From positions 6,597,501 to 6,661,500 of the forward strand of contig NZ_JACHMH010000001.1 in NCBI RefSeq assembly GCF_014204915.1: a stretch of DNA of 64,000 nucleotides, written 5' to 3'. The position numbers and the translations under genes are program-made. Numbering within the stretch: the first letter of the stretch is position 1; every line of letters starts with the position of its first letter. The notes beneath the pieces are model-generated. The model ran no database searches. It was not told where the DNA came from and saw only the letters and a list, made by a program, of their open reading frames with translations. Below, one piece after another: positions 8,166-16,736 of the stretch. Origin of the DNA: Crossiella cryophila (GTDB lineage Bacteria > Actinomycetota > Actinomycetes > Mycobacteriales > Pseudonocardiaceae).

Positions 8166-9560
8166 ATGCCCCGACTGGAACACGCCCTCATCCTCGGCGG
8201 CGGCATCGCCGGCACCCTGGCCGCGTTCGCACTGGCCGCGCACGCCGAGTCGATCACCATCGTCGACCGCGACCACTTCACCGAAGGCCAGCACCACCGC
8301 AAAGGCGCACCGCACGCCCGGCACACCCACGTCCTGGTCTCCGGCGGCGCCCGCGCGGTCGACGAGCTGGTCCCGGGAATGACGAAGAGCCTGCTGGCCG
8401 CCGGAGCGCAACTGATCCACATGCCCAGCCGCTACCTCACCCTGTCCCCCGACGGCGGCTGGTTCCCGCGCTTCCCCGGCACCCAGTTCATCATCGGCTG
8501 CAGCCGCGCCCTGCTGGAATCCACCCTGCGCGCCCGCCTGCGCGAGCACCGGCACATCAGCACCAGCACCAACACCGACGTGATCGCCCTGACCGGCACC
8601 GCAGCGGCGATCACCGGCGCCAGGCTCCGCGACCGGACAACCGGCGAGGTCCGGGAACTCACCGCGGACCTGATCATCGACGCGACCGGCCGTGGCTCCG
8701 GCGCGGCCGAGTGGCTGACCGCACTGGGCCTGCCCGCCGTCCCGGAGTCCACAGTGGACCCCGGCATCTTCTACGCCACCAGGCTCTACCGGGCCCCCGC
8801 CTCGGCGGGATCGAGCTTCCCCGGCGTGAACGTGCAAACCAGCCCGATCCTGACCCCCGACATCCGCCGCGGCGGCTCCCTGATCCCCATCGAGAACGGC
8901 CTCTGGACGGTCACGGTGGCCGGCGCTGGCGGCGACCACCCCGGCATCGACGACGCGGGCTTCACCAGCTTCGCCGCCAGCCTCCCGCACCCGGTCCTGG
9001 CCGAGCTGATCGCCGCCGCCGACCCGGTCGGCCCCGCCTTCGGCTTCCGCGCGCACGCCAACCGACGCAGGCACTTCGACCGCCTCCGCCCGGCCCCGCA
9101 AGGCTTTGTCGCCCTCGGTGACGCCTACGCCACCTTCAACCCGATCTACGGCCACGGCATGTCGGTGGCCGCACTGGCCGCCCTCGCCCTCCGCGACACG
9201 CTGCGCCAGCACGGCCCCACCCGCACCCCGCTCATCCAGCGCAGGATCGCCCAGGCCTCCGACAACGCCTGGACCATGGCCACCGGCCAGGACCTCCGCT
9301 TCGCCCAGACCATCGGCCCCCGGCCCGGCCTGGCCGCCCGCCTGGGCTACCGCTTCCAGGACTGGTTGCTGGCCAAGGGAATGCACATCGAGCAGGTGTC
9401 AGCAGCCCAGTTGGACATCTTCACCCTGTCGGCAACGCCGAGGCAGGCGCTGCGACCCGGGGTGCTGGTACGGGCACTGCTGGGGCCACGGCGACGCGGG
9501 CTGCCCGCACCACCGTTCACCGAGGCAGAGCGGCGGGTCCTCATCTCGGCGCCGAACTGA
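8166..9560 (+). CDS. FAD-dependent oxidoreductase/monooxygenase (aromatic hydroxylase superfamily)
   Basis: This 464-residue protein has the group A flavoprotein layout. The Rossmann motif GGGIAGTLAA lies at residue ~10, and E/D-type dinucleotide binding is seen at IVDRD (~36). DATGRGS lies at ~177, and the FAD-ribityl motif GDAYATFNPIYGHGM at ~318. Its closest visible relatives are the squalene-epoxidase-like or geranylgeranyl-reductase-like flavoproteins that carry a His-rich segment (HHRKGAPHARHTHVL) after the first motif. AAGGA lies 11-15 nt upstream of the start. The neighbouring MFS exporter suggests modification and export of a small molecule, but no biosynthetic core genes are nearby. 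Confidence 0.85.
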   Translation: MPRLEHALILGGGIAGTLAAFALAAHAESITIVDRDHFTEGQHHRKGAPHARHTHVLVSGGARAVDELVPGMTKSLLAAGAQLIHMPSRYLTLSPDGGWFPRFPGTQFIIGCSRALLESTLRARLREHRHISTSTNTDVIALTGTAAAITGARLRDRTTGEVRELTADLIIDATGRGSGAAEWLTALGLPAVPESTVDPGIFYATRLYRAPASAGSSFPGVNVQTSPILTPDIRRGGSLIPIENGLWTVTVAGAGGDHPGIDDAGFTSFAASLPHPVLAELIAAADPVGPAFGFRAHANRRRHFDRLRPAPQGFVALGDAYATFNPIYGHGMSVAALAALALRDTLRQHGPTRTPLIQRRIAQASDNAWTMATGQDLRFAQTIGPRPGLAARLGYRFQDWLLAKGMHIEQVSAAQLDIFTLSATPRQALRPGVLVRALLGPRRRGLPAPPFTEAERRVLISAPN

Positions 9561-9581
9561 CCAGCCCACGCCATCGTTGTC

Positions 9582-10127
9582 TCAGTCAGTCTCGGCAGAC
9601 GGCGCCTCAACCGGAAACATGATCGGACTCAGCAGGTAGCGCGCACGCTCCGGCCCCGGCTGGTTCATCAACCGGGGCACCAGCACCCGCCGCAACTCCC
9701 CGATCAACTCCGCCAGCTCCTCCCGGCTGAGCCACACCGCATGCTGCCGATACCCCACAAGATCCGCCGCCGGATCCGAGTCCCCCCGATCCAGATAGGC
9801 GTTGAACTCCGCGACCAGCACCGCCATCGCGGTGGCGAACACCCGGCGATGGTCCTCGGTGGTCGCTGCCGCCACCGCCTCGGCGTCGACGGTCGCCCGG
9901 TCGTGGCGAAGCCGGTAGCGGCGTTCCACCGCGCCGCGGACTCGGCGTTCGCCCGCGATCTCCAGGATTCCGGCGCCTGCCAGGAGGTCCACGTGGCGGT
10001 AGACCATGGCTTTGGAGGTGTCGGGGAGGCGGGTGCAGAGCTGGGCGGTGGTGAGTTCGCGGCCGCCGTTCATGGCGTGCACGATCCGCAGGCGGACCGG
10101 GTGGGCCAGTAGTTCCAGGGTGTCCAC
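9582..10127 (-). CDS. ArsR/HTH_20-type winged-helix transcriptional regulator
   Basis: This 181-residue protein starts with GTG at 10127. The N-terminus MDTLELLAHPVRLRIVHAM is the usual ArsR-like opening helix ('LxhPxRlrIlxaL'). It is followed by a winged helix (TTAQLCTRLPDTSKAMVYRHVDLLAGAGIL). Residues ~90-181 form a helical effector or dimerisation domain. No metal-binding Cys cluster is seen. The gene is divergent from an alpha/beta hydrolase, and an inverted repeat (10152-10176) between them is the likely operator. Confidence 0.85.
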   Translation of the reverse strand: MDTLELLAHPVRLRIVHAMNGGRELTTAQLCTRLPDTSKAMVYRHVDLLAGAGILEIAGERRVRGAVERRYRLRHDRATVDAEAVAAATTEDHRRVFATAMAVLVAEFNAYLDRGDSDPAADLVGYRQHAVWLSREELAELIGELRRVLVPRLMNQPGPERARYLLSPIMFPVEAPSAETD

Positions 10128-10151
10128 CTGGCAACGGTCTCATGTCGTGCT

Positions 10152-10176
10152 ACCGTTCGCAAACGATGAGAACGGT
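10152..10176. promoter_or_regulatory. Inverted repeat ACCGTTC-N11-GAACGGT between regulator and hydrolase
   Basis: A perfect 7-bp inverted repeat lies in the 65-bp divergent gap. It ends 16 nt before the hydrolase ATG at 10193 and begins 24 nt from the regulator GTG. A further half-site-like AACGGT occurs at 10133. It probably binds the adjacent ArsR-like regulator. Confidence 0.55.
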
Positions 10177-10192
10177 GGACTGGGGGTTGGGT

Positions 10193-11464
10193 ATGGGGAC
10201 TGATCCGGTGGTGGTCGCGGGGGCAGTGGTGGGGTTGTTGCGGGAGGGGCGGTTCGGGGAGGTTGAGGGGTTGTTCTCGCCTCGGTTGCGGGCTGCCGCG
10301 CCCTCGCCCGCGTTGCGGGTGGGGTGGGAGGGGCAGGTTGCCCGGCTTGGAGCGGTCACGGTGGGGGAACCGGTCCGTGGGGCGGTGGTGGCTGGGCTGG
10401 TCGAGGTTCGGGTGCCGGTGACGGGGGGCCGGGGTGGGGTGACGGTGGTGTTGTCGGTTGACGACAGCGGCGTTCTGCATGATCTGGTGCTCGCGCCGCC
10501 TGTCGCGGAGTGGACGCCGCCACGCCATGCCGCCACGCGGAAGTTCACCGAGCGGGAGGTCACCGTGGGTTCCGGGGCTCTGGCCGTGCCGGGCACGGTG
10601 ACGCTGCCGCGTGGGGACGGGCCGTTTCCGGGGGTGGTGTTGCTGACCGCGGGGCCGTTCGACCGGGATCTGACCACCGGGCCGAACAAGCCGTTCAAGG
10701 ATCTGGCCTGGGGACTGGCCAGTCGCGGGATCGCGGTACTGCGCTTCGACAAGGTCAACCACGTGCACCCGCGGGTCGCGGCGGAGCCGGGGTTCACCAT
10801 GGTCGAGGAGTACCTGCCGCATGCGGTGGCGGCGGTTCGGCTGCTCCAGGGGCAGGCTGGGGTGGATGCGGGGCGGGTGTTCGTGCTGGGGCACAGTGGG
10901 GGTGGGAAGGCGGCGCCTCGGGTTGCCGCGGCTGAGGATTCGGTGGCGGGGCTGGTGATCCTGGCCGGGGACACGGTGCCGTTGCCGCGGGCGATCGTGC
11001 GGGTGGCGGGTTATCTGGCCGAGTTGGATCCGGGCATGGCGGGGATGGTGGAGTCGTTCGCGCGGCAGGCGGCGGCGGTCGAGGATCCTGGGCTGACGGC
11101 GGAGGAGCCGGGGGCGGAACTGCTCTTCGGGTGGCCGGGGTCGTACTGGCTGGATCTGCGTGCGTACGACCCGGTCGCGACCGCGGCCGCCTTGGACAAG
11201 CCGATGCTCATCCTGCAGGGTGGCCGGGACTACCAGGTGACCGTGGCCGAGGACCTCGCCCGCTGGCGGGCGGGGCTGGCTCACCGGGCGGATGTGGTGA
11301 TCCGGGTACATGAGGCCGATGATCACCTGTTCTTCGCCGGGGCCGGGCCGTCGACCCCGGCGGACTACGAGTCGCCTCGGCACGTCGATCCGGCTGTGGT
11401 CGCCGGGATCGCCGACTGGCTCGCACCCCGCCGGGGCCGGCTGGCCCGGCTGTTCACCCGCTGA
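10193..11464 (+). CDS. Alpha/beta hydrolase with N-terminal DUF3887-like domain
   Basis: This protein has 423 residues from the ATG at 10193. Starts at 10142 and 10166 are also in frame but would run into or through the inverted repeat. Residues ~1-100 form a small alpha+beta domain of the type often placed before dienelactone-hydrolase-like enzymes. Residues ~115-420 carry the hydrolase fold. The nucleophile elbow is GHSGGG (~235), the acid is in GGRDYQV (~345), and His is in EADDHLFF (~380). Together they make a plausible Ser-Asp-His triad. No signal peptide is evident. Likely a cytoplasmic esterase or peptidase-like hydrolase under control of the divergent ArsR-like protein. It is convergent with, and 3 nt from, the DUF5682 gene. 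Confidence 0.85.
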   Translation: MGTDPVVVAGAVVGLLREGRFGEVEGLFSPRLRAAAPSPALRVGWEGQVARLGAVTVGEPVRGAVVAGLVEVRVPVTGGRGGVTVVLSVDDSGVLHDLVLAPPVAEWTPPRHAATRKFTEREVTVGSGALAVPGTVTLPRGDGPFPGVVLLTAGPFDRDLTTGPNKPFKDLAWGLASRGIAVLRFDKVNHVHPRVAAEPGFTMVEEYLPHAVAAVRLLQGQAGVDAGRVFVLGHSGGGKAAPRVAAAEDSVAGLVILAGDTVPLPRAIVRVAGYLAELDPGMAGMVESFARQAAAVEDPGLTAEEPGAELLFGWPGSYWLDLRAYDPVATAAALDKPMLILQGGRDYQVTVAEDLARWRAGLAHRADVVIRVHEADDHLFFAGAGPSTPADYESPRHVDPAVVAGIADWLAPRRGRLARLFTR

Positions 11465-11467
11465 GGG

Positions 11468-14245
11468 TCACAACGCGGCGAGCACCTCCTCCAGCGCCAT
11501 CGCCGTGTCCGGGTGGCGGCTGAGCAACTCCGCGCCCGCCGGGGCGGACTCCGTTGTCTCCCAGGGATCCGCGCAGCCCAGCAGGCTCGCCACCGCATCG
11601 CAGGCGGCGGGATGTGCGGCCAGCAGCGGGGTGCCGTGGCCGCTCGTCGAGCGCCGCACGGTGACTGGTTCCGGTTGGGCGAGCCATGGTGGCACCCATT
11701 CGTCCAGTGTGGACAGTCGGCCGGGGAAGATCCGGCCCGCTTCCCTGGTCAGCACCGGGACGAGCTGGCTGCCGCGGGCGCGCAGGGTGGTGATCAGGGT
11801 GGGCAGCCAGGGCAGCAGCAGGTGGTCGGGCAGGCGGGCGAAGGCGTTGGAGATGGCCTCCACCACGAAGTCGGCCAGGCCGGGAGCCGGTTCCAGGGCG
11901 TGTACGAAGCCGCTGAGGTAGCGGGGGTAGGCGGGCAGCACCAGGGGGTTGGCCAGCAGGTCGTCGCAGCGGGTGCGCAGCTCGGCGCGGGACAGGGTGC
12001 CGAGCTGGACCTGGGCGGCCCACAGCAGGGCGACCTTGGCCGGATCCCGCGGGTGGGACTGGGCGATGGCGAGTTCGAGCTGGGTGCGGTCGCAGCCAAG
12101 GGACAGGGCCAGGGTCTCCATGCTGAACAGGAAGCCGAGCATGGCCGCGACCTGGTCCACGCCCGCGTCCTCATCGGTGAAGGCGGTCGGCAGCAGGGTG
12201 CAGTAGTGGGCGTAGCCGGTCTTGACGAAGGACTCGATCCAGGCCGGCAGGGCCGGTTGGCTGGTGCGGTAGTAGGAGAGCAGGCGGCGGACCCGGCGCA
12301 GGACGTCGGGGGCGCCGTCCACGGTGCGTTCGGTGGCCAGCACCTCCAGCGCGCGGGTGCCGAGTTCCCCTGCCAGGCGGTGGCTGCGCAGGTACAGCGT
12401 GGCGTCCTCGACGGCTTCGAGGACGTCGGCCGCGGTGGCCCGTTGGTGGTAGGCGTTGCGGCGCAGGCGTTGTTCCAGGACCTGTTCCAGGCTGACGCCC
12501 TCGTAGCCGAGTTCGATCAGCGCCCGCTGGTGGGTGCCAAGGGCCAGGTCCCAGGACTCCTGGATCGGGCGTTCGCCGAGGCTGCGCTGACCCATGATCG
12601 GGCGGGCCGCGCCGTGCGGCATCAGGTACCGCAGCATCCACAGCACATCCGAACACCGCTCCAGCTCGGGCTGACCGGCGATGTCGAGCAGGGCTCGTTG
12701 CACACCACGCTGTTGCAGCTTGAGGTTGAGCGGGGCCAGGCGGTCGTGCACGTCGCGGGCCAGTGGCGGCAGCGCGTCGTAGCCGACCTGGCCGATCCGG
12801 TCGCCGCCCATCATGATCTCCACGATGCGCCGCACGTCGCGCCTGCCCGGCACCACGTCCTTCTCGATGCAGGTGACCGCCGCGTCCTGGAAGTCATACG
12901 GCGTCGGCTTCGCCCGATCACGCATCCCGGCCAGCAGGATCGAGGTCTCGTACACCGAGATCGCGTCCGCGGTGGAGGCCAGGTAGCCGTTGCGGCGGGC
13001 CGCGCGGACGATCTCCACCGACCAGCCCAGCAACTCGGCCTGGTCCACCTCGTCGAGCACCGCCGGGCGTTGCAGGAACCCGGTGAGCTGGTCCGCGGTG
13101 TCGATGGCGGGCACCGGGTTTGGCAGGGCGGCGGGCTTCTTCCGTTTGCTGCCACCGACCTGGCCGTCGAGCTGGAACTGGGGCACCTTGGTGCGCTTGA
13201 CGTTCTTGGCCCATTCGGTGGCCGCGATCGACACCGAACCCGCGGCCAGACCGAACTGCGCCTCGATCGCGGCGTGGCTGGACGGGATCAGCCCGTACTG
13301 CCAGGTGCTCGCACTCGGCGGGCTGATCACGAACTCGTCGCTGCCCTCGATGCCGAACTCCTCGACCCGGCTGGCCGCGTGGAAGGCGCCGCAGACGTAG
13401 AGGCAGTCGGCGGGATCCGTACCGGTGGCGGCCAGATGTTCCCGCATCCGGGTCCACATGTACCGCTCGCGGTCCTCATCCACCCGCACCCGGTGCGGAT
13501 CACCTGGTGCCAGCCGCCGGAACAGGCTGCCGATCAACAGCATCACCTGGCGGTAGGTGTCGTAGTCGCTGTCGCCCAGCGGCAGTTCCACGTACTGGTG
13601 CCACCACTCCGACCAGTGCCGCACCCGCCCGTGCCGCAGCAGGTGCTCCTCCAGTTCGCCGAAGCGCGGTCGCAGGTCGCCGATCTCCACGCCGATCGCG
13701 TCGCCGTGCAGCGCGGCTTCCTCCTCGGCCTGCGCGGCATCCGGGTCGGGGGCGGGGGTTTCCCTTTCCTCCCACTGGAAGACGTGGTCGGCGGAGCGGT
13801 CGACCAGGACCAGTTCCACGCCAGGGGTGTCCAGGGCGTAGGCGATGGCCTGGTACTCCGCGGACGCCTCGGTGATCGGCGCGACCACCGACAGCGGCGC
13901 CCACTCGGCCGAGAAGCCGTCGACCTCGGTGGCGAATGCCTGCACCGCCACCGGAAGCCGGCAGTTGCGCAGTTCGGTCAGCAGCGGGGCCAGGTCCTCG
14001 CACAGCTCCAGGTAGACCACCTTGGGCTGTTTCTCGCGCAGCCGCCGGGCCATCGCCACGGCCGAGGCCGGGGAGTGGTGGCAGACCGGGAAGATCTCCA
14101 GTGGCTCGCGCACCGCGCGGTCCACATCGTCGACGATGCCGAGCAGGATCCCTTCCAGCGCACCGGGTCCGTCGGCGAACTCGGCCGCGGCCCCGCTGAG
14201 CTGGCCGCGCAGTGCGGCGAAGGCGCCGCCCTCCGCGCCGCTCAC
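11468..14245 (-). CDS. DUF5682 family protein (YehM-like), last gene of MoxR/vWA operon
   Basis: This 925-residue protein has a GTG start at 14245 that overlaps the MoxR stop (GTGA). Near residue 48 it has the conserved VCHHSPAS motif, then VYLELCEDLAPLL. Further on comes CGAFHAASRVEEFG (~285). The C-terminal two thirds is a long helical-repeat region. This pattern matches DUF5682, a family found beside MoxR AAA ATPases and vWA proteins. No catalytic function is established that I know of. The His-His-Ser near the N-terminus could be an active or metal site. Last of five overlapping genes (18609 to 11468). Confidence 0.85.
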   Translation of the reverse strand: MSGAEGGAFAALRGQLSGAAAEFADGPGALEGILLGIVDDVDRAVREPLEIFPVCHHSPASAVAMARRLREKQPKVVYLELCEDLAPLLTELRNCRLPVAVQAFATEVDGFSAEWAPLSVVAPITEASAEYQAIAYALDTPGVELVLVDRSADHVFQWEERETPAPDPDAAQAEEEAALHGDAIGVEIGDLRPRFGELEEHLLRHGRVRHWSEWWHQYVELPLGDSDYDTYRQVMLLIGSLFRRLAPGDPHRVRVDEDRERYMWTRMREHLAATGTDPADCLYVCGAFHAASRVEEFGIEGSDEFVISPPSASTWQYGLIPSSHAAIEAQFGLAAGSVSIAATEWAKNVKRTKVPQFQLDGQVGGSKRKKPAALPNPVPAIDTADQLTGFLQRPAVLDEVDQAELLGWSVEIVRAARRNGYLASTADAISVYETSILLAGMRDRAKPTPYDFQDAAVTCIEKDVVPGRRDVRRIVEIMMGGDRIGQVGYDALPPLARDVHDRLAPLNLKLQQRGVQRALLDIAGQPELERCSDVLWMLRYLMPHGAARPIMGQRSLGERPIQESWDLALGTHQRALIELGYEGVSLEQVLEQRLRRNAYHQRATAADVLEAVEDATLYLRSHRLAGELGTRALEVLATERTVDGAPDVLRRVRRLLSYYRTSQPALPAWIESFVKTGYAHYCTLLPTAFTDEDAGVDQVAAMLGFLFSMETLALSLGCDRTQLELAIAQSHPRDPAKVALLWAAQVQLGTLSRAELRTRCDDLLANPLVLPAYPRYLSGFVHALEPAPGLADFVVEAISNAFARLPDHLLLPWLPTLITTLRARGSQLVPVLTREAGRIFPGRLSTLDEWVPPWLAQPEPVTVRRSTSGHGTPLLAAHPAACDAVASLLGCADPWETTESAPAGAELLSRHPDTAMALEEVLAAL

Positions 14246-15354
14246 GCGAGGCTGGCGATCGCGTCCCGACCGCCCTCCAGGAACTCCGGCCAGTCCCCGC
14301 CCTCGTCCTTGCTGCGCGGTTCGACCACGCCGTGCAGGTACTTGTTGAGGATGGCCAGGTCCTCCGGCTCCCGCCGGGCCAGCGAGCCGACCAGTGAGGA
14401 GGCCAGGGTGCGGGCGGTCAGCGCCTGCTGGCCGAAGAAGTTGCTGTGCAGGATGGCGTCCTCCAGCACGCCGATCTGCTCGGCGGTGGACAGCGCGGAC
14501 TCCAGCTTCTCGTCGTCGCTGCCCGCCGCGGCCGCCGAGGCCCGCAGGTCGGCGAAGCTGCGCAGCAGCACGTCCAGCAGGGTGGGCGGCACGTCCAGCT
14601 CGATCTGGTGCCGCCGCAACAGTTCCTCGGTGCGGAAGCGGACGATCTGTGTCTCGCTCTTCTTGTTGGTCACCACCGGGATGCGCACGAAGTTGAACCG
14701 CCGCTTGAGCGCGGAGGACAGGTCGTTGACGCCGCGGTCCCGGCTGTTGGCGGTGGCGATGATGGAGAACCCGGGCTTGGCGAAGACGATGCCGTCGCTG
14801 TCGAGTTCGGGCACGGAGATGTACTTCTCGGACAGGATGGAGATCAGCGCGTCCTGCACGTCGCTGGTGGAGCGGGTCAGCTCCTCGAACCGGCCGAGCT
14901 GGCCGGTCTCCATCGCGGTCATGATCGGCGAGGGGATCATGGACGCCCTGGACTGGCCCTTGGCGATGACCATGGAGACGTTCCAGGAGTACTTGATCTG
15001 GTCCTCGGTCGTCCCGGCGGTGCCCTGCACGACCAGGGTGGAGTTGCGGGAGACGGCCGCGGCGAGCAGTTCGGCCAGCCAGCTCTTGCCGGTGCCGGGG
15101 TCGCCGATGAGCAGCAGGCCGCGGTCGGAGGCCAGGGTGACGATGGCCCGCTCGACGATGCCGCGGTCGCCGAACCACTTCTGGGCCACCGGGCGGTCCA
15201 GGCCGTCGGCGCGTTCGGCGCCCAGCACGAACAAGCGCACCATCTTCGGGGACAGCCGCCAGGAGAACGGCTTGGGGCTGTCGTCGACGGACTCCAGCCA
15301 GTCCAGCTCCTCCGCGTACTTGAGTTCGGCCGGTGCGCGCAACAGGTCGGACAT
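14242..15354 (-). CDS. MoxR-family AAA+ ATPase (YehL-like)
   Basis: This 370-residue protein has an ATG at 15354 with AAAGG upstream. Walker A is LLIGDPGTGKSWL (~76). A helix-2 insert region is followed by GRFEELTRSTSDVQDALISIL, where MoxR proteins normally carry the Walker B Asp-Glu. Here the acidic pair is in R-F-E-E, which is atypical. Sensor 1 Asn lies in FSIIATANSRDRG (~185), with an Arg-rich sensor 2/arginine finger in LKRRFNFVRI. MoxR ATPases act with vWA partners as chaperone-like or remodelling machines. The vWA gene is directly upstream (11 nt), and DUF5682 overlaps downstream. Confidence 0.88.
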   Translation of the reverse strand: MSDLLRAPAELKYAEELDWLESVDDSPKPFSWRLSPKMVRLFVLGAERADGLDRPVAQKWFGDRGIVERAIVTLASDRGLLLIGDPGTGKSWLAELLAAAVSRNSTLVVQGTAGTTEDQIKYSWNVSMVIAKGQSRASMIPSPIMTAMETGQLGRFEELTRSTSDVQDALISILSEKYISVPELDSDGIVFAKPGFSIIATANSRDRGVNDLSSALKRRFNFVRIPVVTNKKSETQIVRFRTEELLRRHQIELDVPPTLLDVLLRSFADLRASAAAAGSDDEKLESALSTAEQIGVLEDAILHSNFFGQQALTARTLASSLVGSLARREPEDLAILNKYLHGVVEPRSKDEGGDWPEFLEGGRDAIASLA

Positions 15355-15365
15355 CGTGGTGCCTT

Positions 15366-16736
15366 TCAGGAAGTCAGGAAAGTCTTGAGTTCGTGCACGA
15401 GCTTGCTGATGTGGCCGGAGATCACCGGGGTGCCCAGGTCCTTGAACCGCTCCCGGAACCACGGGTTCACGCTGCCGCGGCCGGAGCTGGTCACCGAGCC
15501 CACCGGGATGAACTTGGCCCCGGAGCGGTGCACGGCGGCCATGCTCTCGAAGAGCTGCTCGCCGTTCCACTCGTAGAAGTCGGAGATCCACACCACCACG
15601 GTGTTGCGCGGTTCGGCGATCTTGGGCTGGGCCAGCGCCATCGCCACCGTGCCGTCGGTGCCGCCGCCGAGATTGGTGCGCAGCAACGTCTCGAACGGGT
15701 CGGCCACCCATGGGGTGAGGTCCAGTGCCTGGGTGTCGTAGGCGATCAGGTGCACGTCGACCCTGGGCAGCCCAGCGAAGATGGAGGCCAGGATGGTGCA
15801 GTTGACCATCGAGTCGACCATGGAACCGGACTGGTCCACCACCGCGATCAGCCGCTGTGGCGTGGTCTTGCGCGCGGTGTGCCGGTAGTAGAGGCGGTCG
15901 ACGTAGAGCCGCTCCTCCTCCGGGCTCCAGTTGGTCAGGTTCTTCCAGATGGTGCGGTCCAGGTCGAGGTTGCGGAAGACCCGCTTGGGCGGCACCGACC
16001 GGTCCAGCGCGCCCACGGTGGCCTTCTGCACCTGGGTGCGCAGCACCTCGGCGACCTCGTCCACGAACCGGCGGATCAGCGCCTTGGCGTTGGCCAGCGC
16101 CACCCCGGAGAGATTGTCCTTGTCCCGCAACAGTTGTTCGATCAGCGACATGCTCGGGGTGAGCCGCGCGGCCAGCACCGGGTCGGCCAGCACCTCGCGC
16201 AGGTGCATGCGCTTGACCAGATCGCCTTCCAGCGCACCGAGTTCCGGGCCGATCTCCGGCAGCAGCGTGCCGAGGTCGGGTGCGGGCGCGCCGCCGGTGC
16301 CGGTCGGGCTGACGCCGCGGCCGCCGGAACGGTTGCCGCGCAACTCCCCCGGCTTGCAGCCCAGCGCCCGTTCCAGCCAGCCCGCGTCGGCCTGCCAGCG
16401 GGAGAGCTGGCCCGCGCTGACCGTGCCGGTGCCGGTGTTGAAGACGTTGAGCAGCACCTTGGACACCAGTGCCGCCCGCCGCACCTCGGCCGCGCCGTCC
16501 CGTTCATCCGTGGCCGGCTGCACCATCAGGCCGTCGAACTCCGCGGCCAGGTCCGGGTGCCGTTGCACGATCGAGTCGATCGCGACCTGCGGGTCCAGCA
16601 GCGCCGGGGGCAGGCCGATGTCCTCGACCACGGCCAGACTGGCCGATTCCAGGCTGGCCTGCTCCTCCTGGTCGAAGAGCCGGGCGAGCAGTCGCCAGTA
16701 CAGGACCTGGCGGCGGTTCTCGTGCGTCTGGGTCAT
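15366..16736 (-). CDS. vWA-domain protein partner of the MoxR ATPase (YehP-like)
   Basis: This 456-residue protein has an ATG at 16736 that overlaps the preceding stop (ATGA). Residues ~1-270 are helical. The vWA domain occupies ~290-456 with a complete MIDAS: DQSGS (~299), the Thr in NLGGGTDGT, and the Asp in VVWISDFYEW. No signal peptide or membrane helix is seen, so it should act in the cytoplasm. Such vWA proteins bind clients or recruit a MoxR ring through the metal site. It is in the same operon as a MoxR ATPase, DUF5682 and a SWIM-like protein, a combination also seen in the E. coli yeh cluster. Confidence 0.88.
   Translation of the reverse strand: MTQTHENRRQVLYWRLLARLFDQEEQASLESASLAVVEDIGLPPALLDPQVAIDSIVQRHPDLAAEFDGLMVQPATDERDGAAEVRRAALVSKVLLNVFNTGTGTVSAGQLSRWQADAGWLERALGCKPGELRGNRSGGRGVSPTGTGGAPAPDLGTLLPEIGPELGALEGDLVKRMHLREVLADPVLAARLTPSMSLIEQLLRDKDNLSGVALANAKALIRRFVDEVAEVLRTQVQKATVGALDRSVPPKRVFRNLDLDRTIWKNLTNWSPEEERLYVDRLYYRHTARKTTPQRLIAVVDQSGSMVDSMVNCTILASIFAGLPRVDVHLIAYDTQALDLTPWVADPFETLLRTNLGGGTDGTVAMALAQPKIAEPRNTVVVWISDFYEWNGEQLFESMAAVHRSGAKFIPVGSVTSSGRGSVNPWFRERFKDLGTPVISGHISKLVHELKTFLTS

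Noticed and set aside
6600-9560. Secondary-metabolite cluster around the MFS and FAD oxygenase
   Set aside because: No polyketide, peptide or terpene synthase is nearby, so two genes do not make a cluster.
11513-15388. 1291-codon + strand frame across the MoxR/vWA operon
   Set aside because: It runs opposite two convincing genes and has shadow-type composition.
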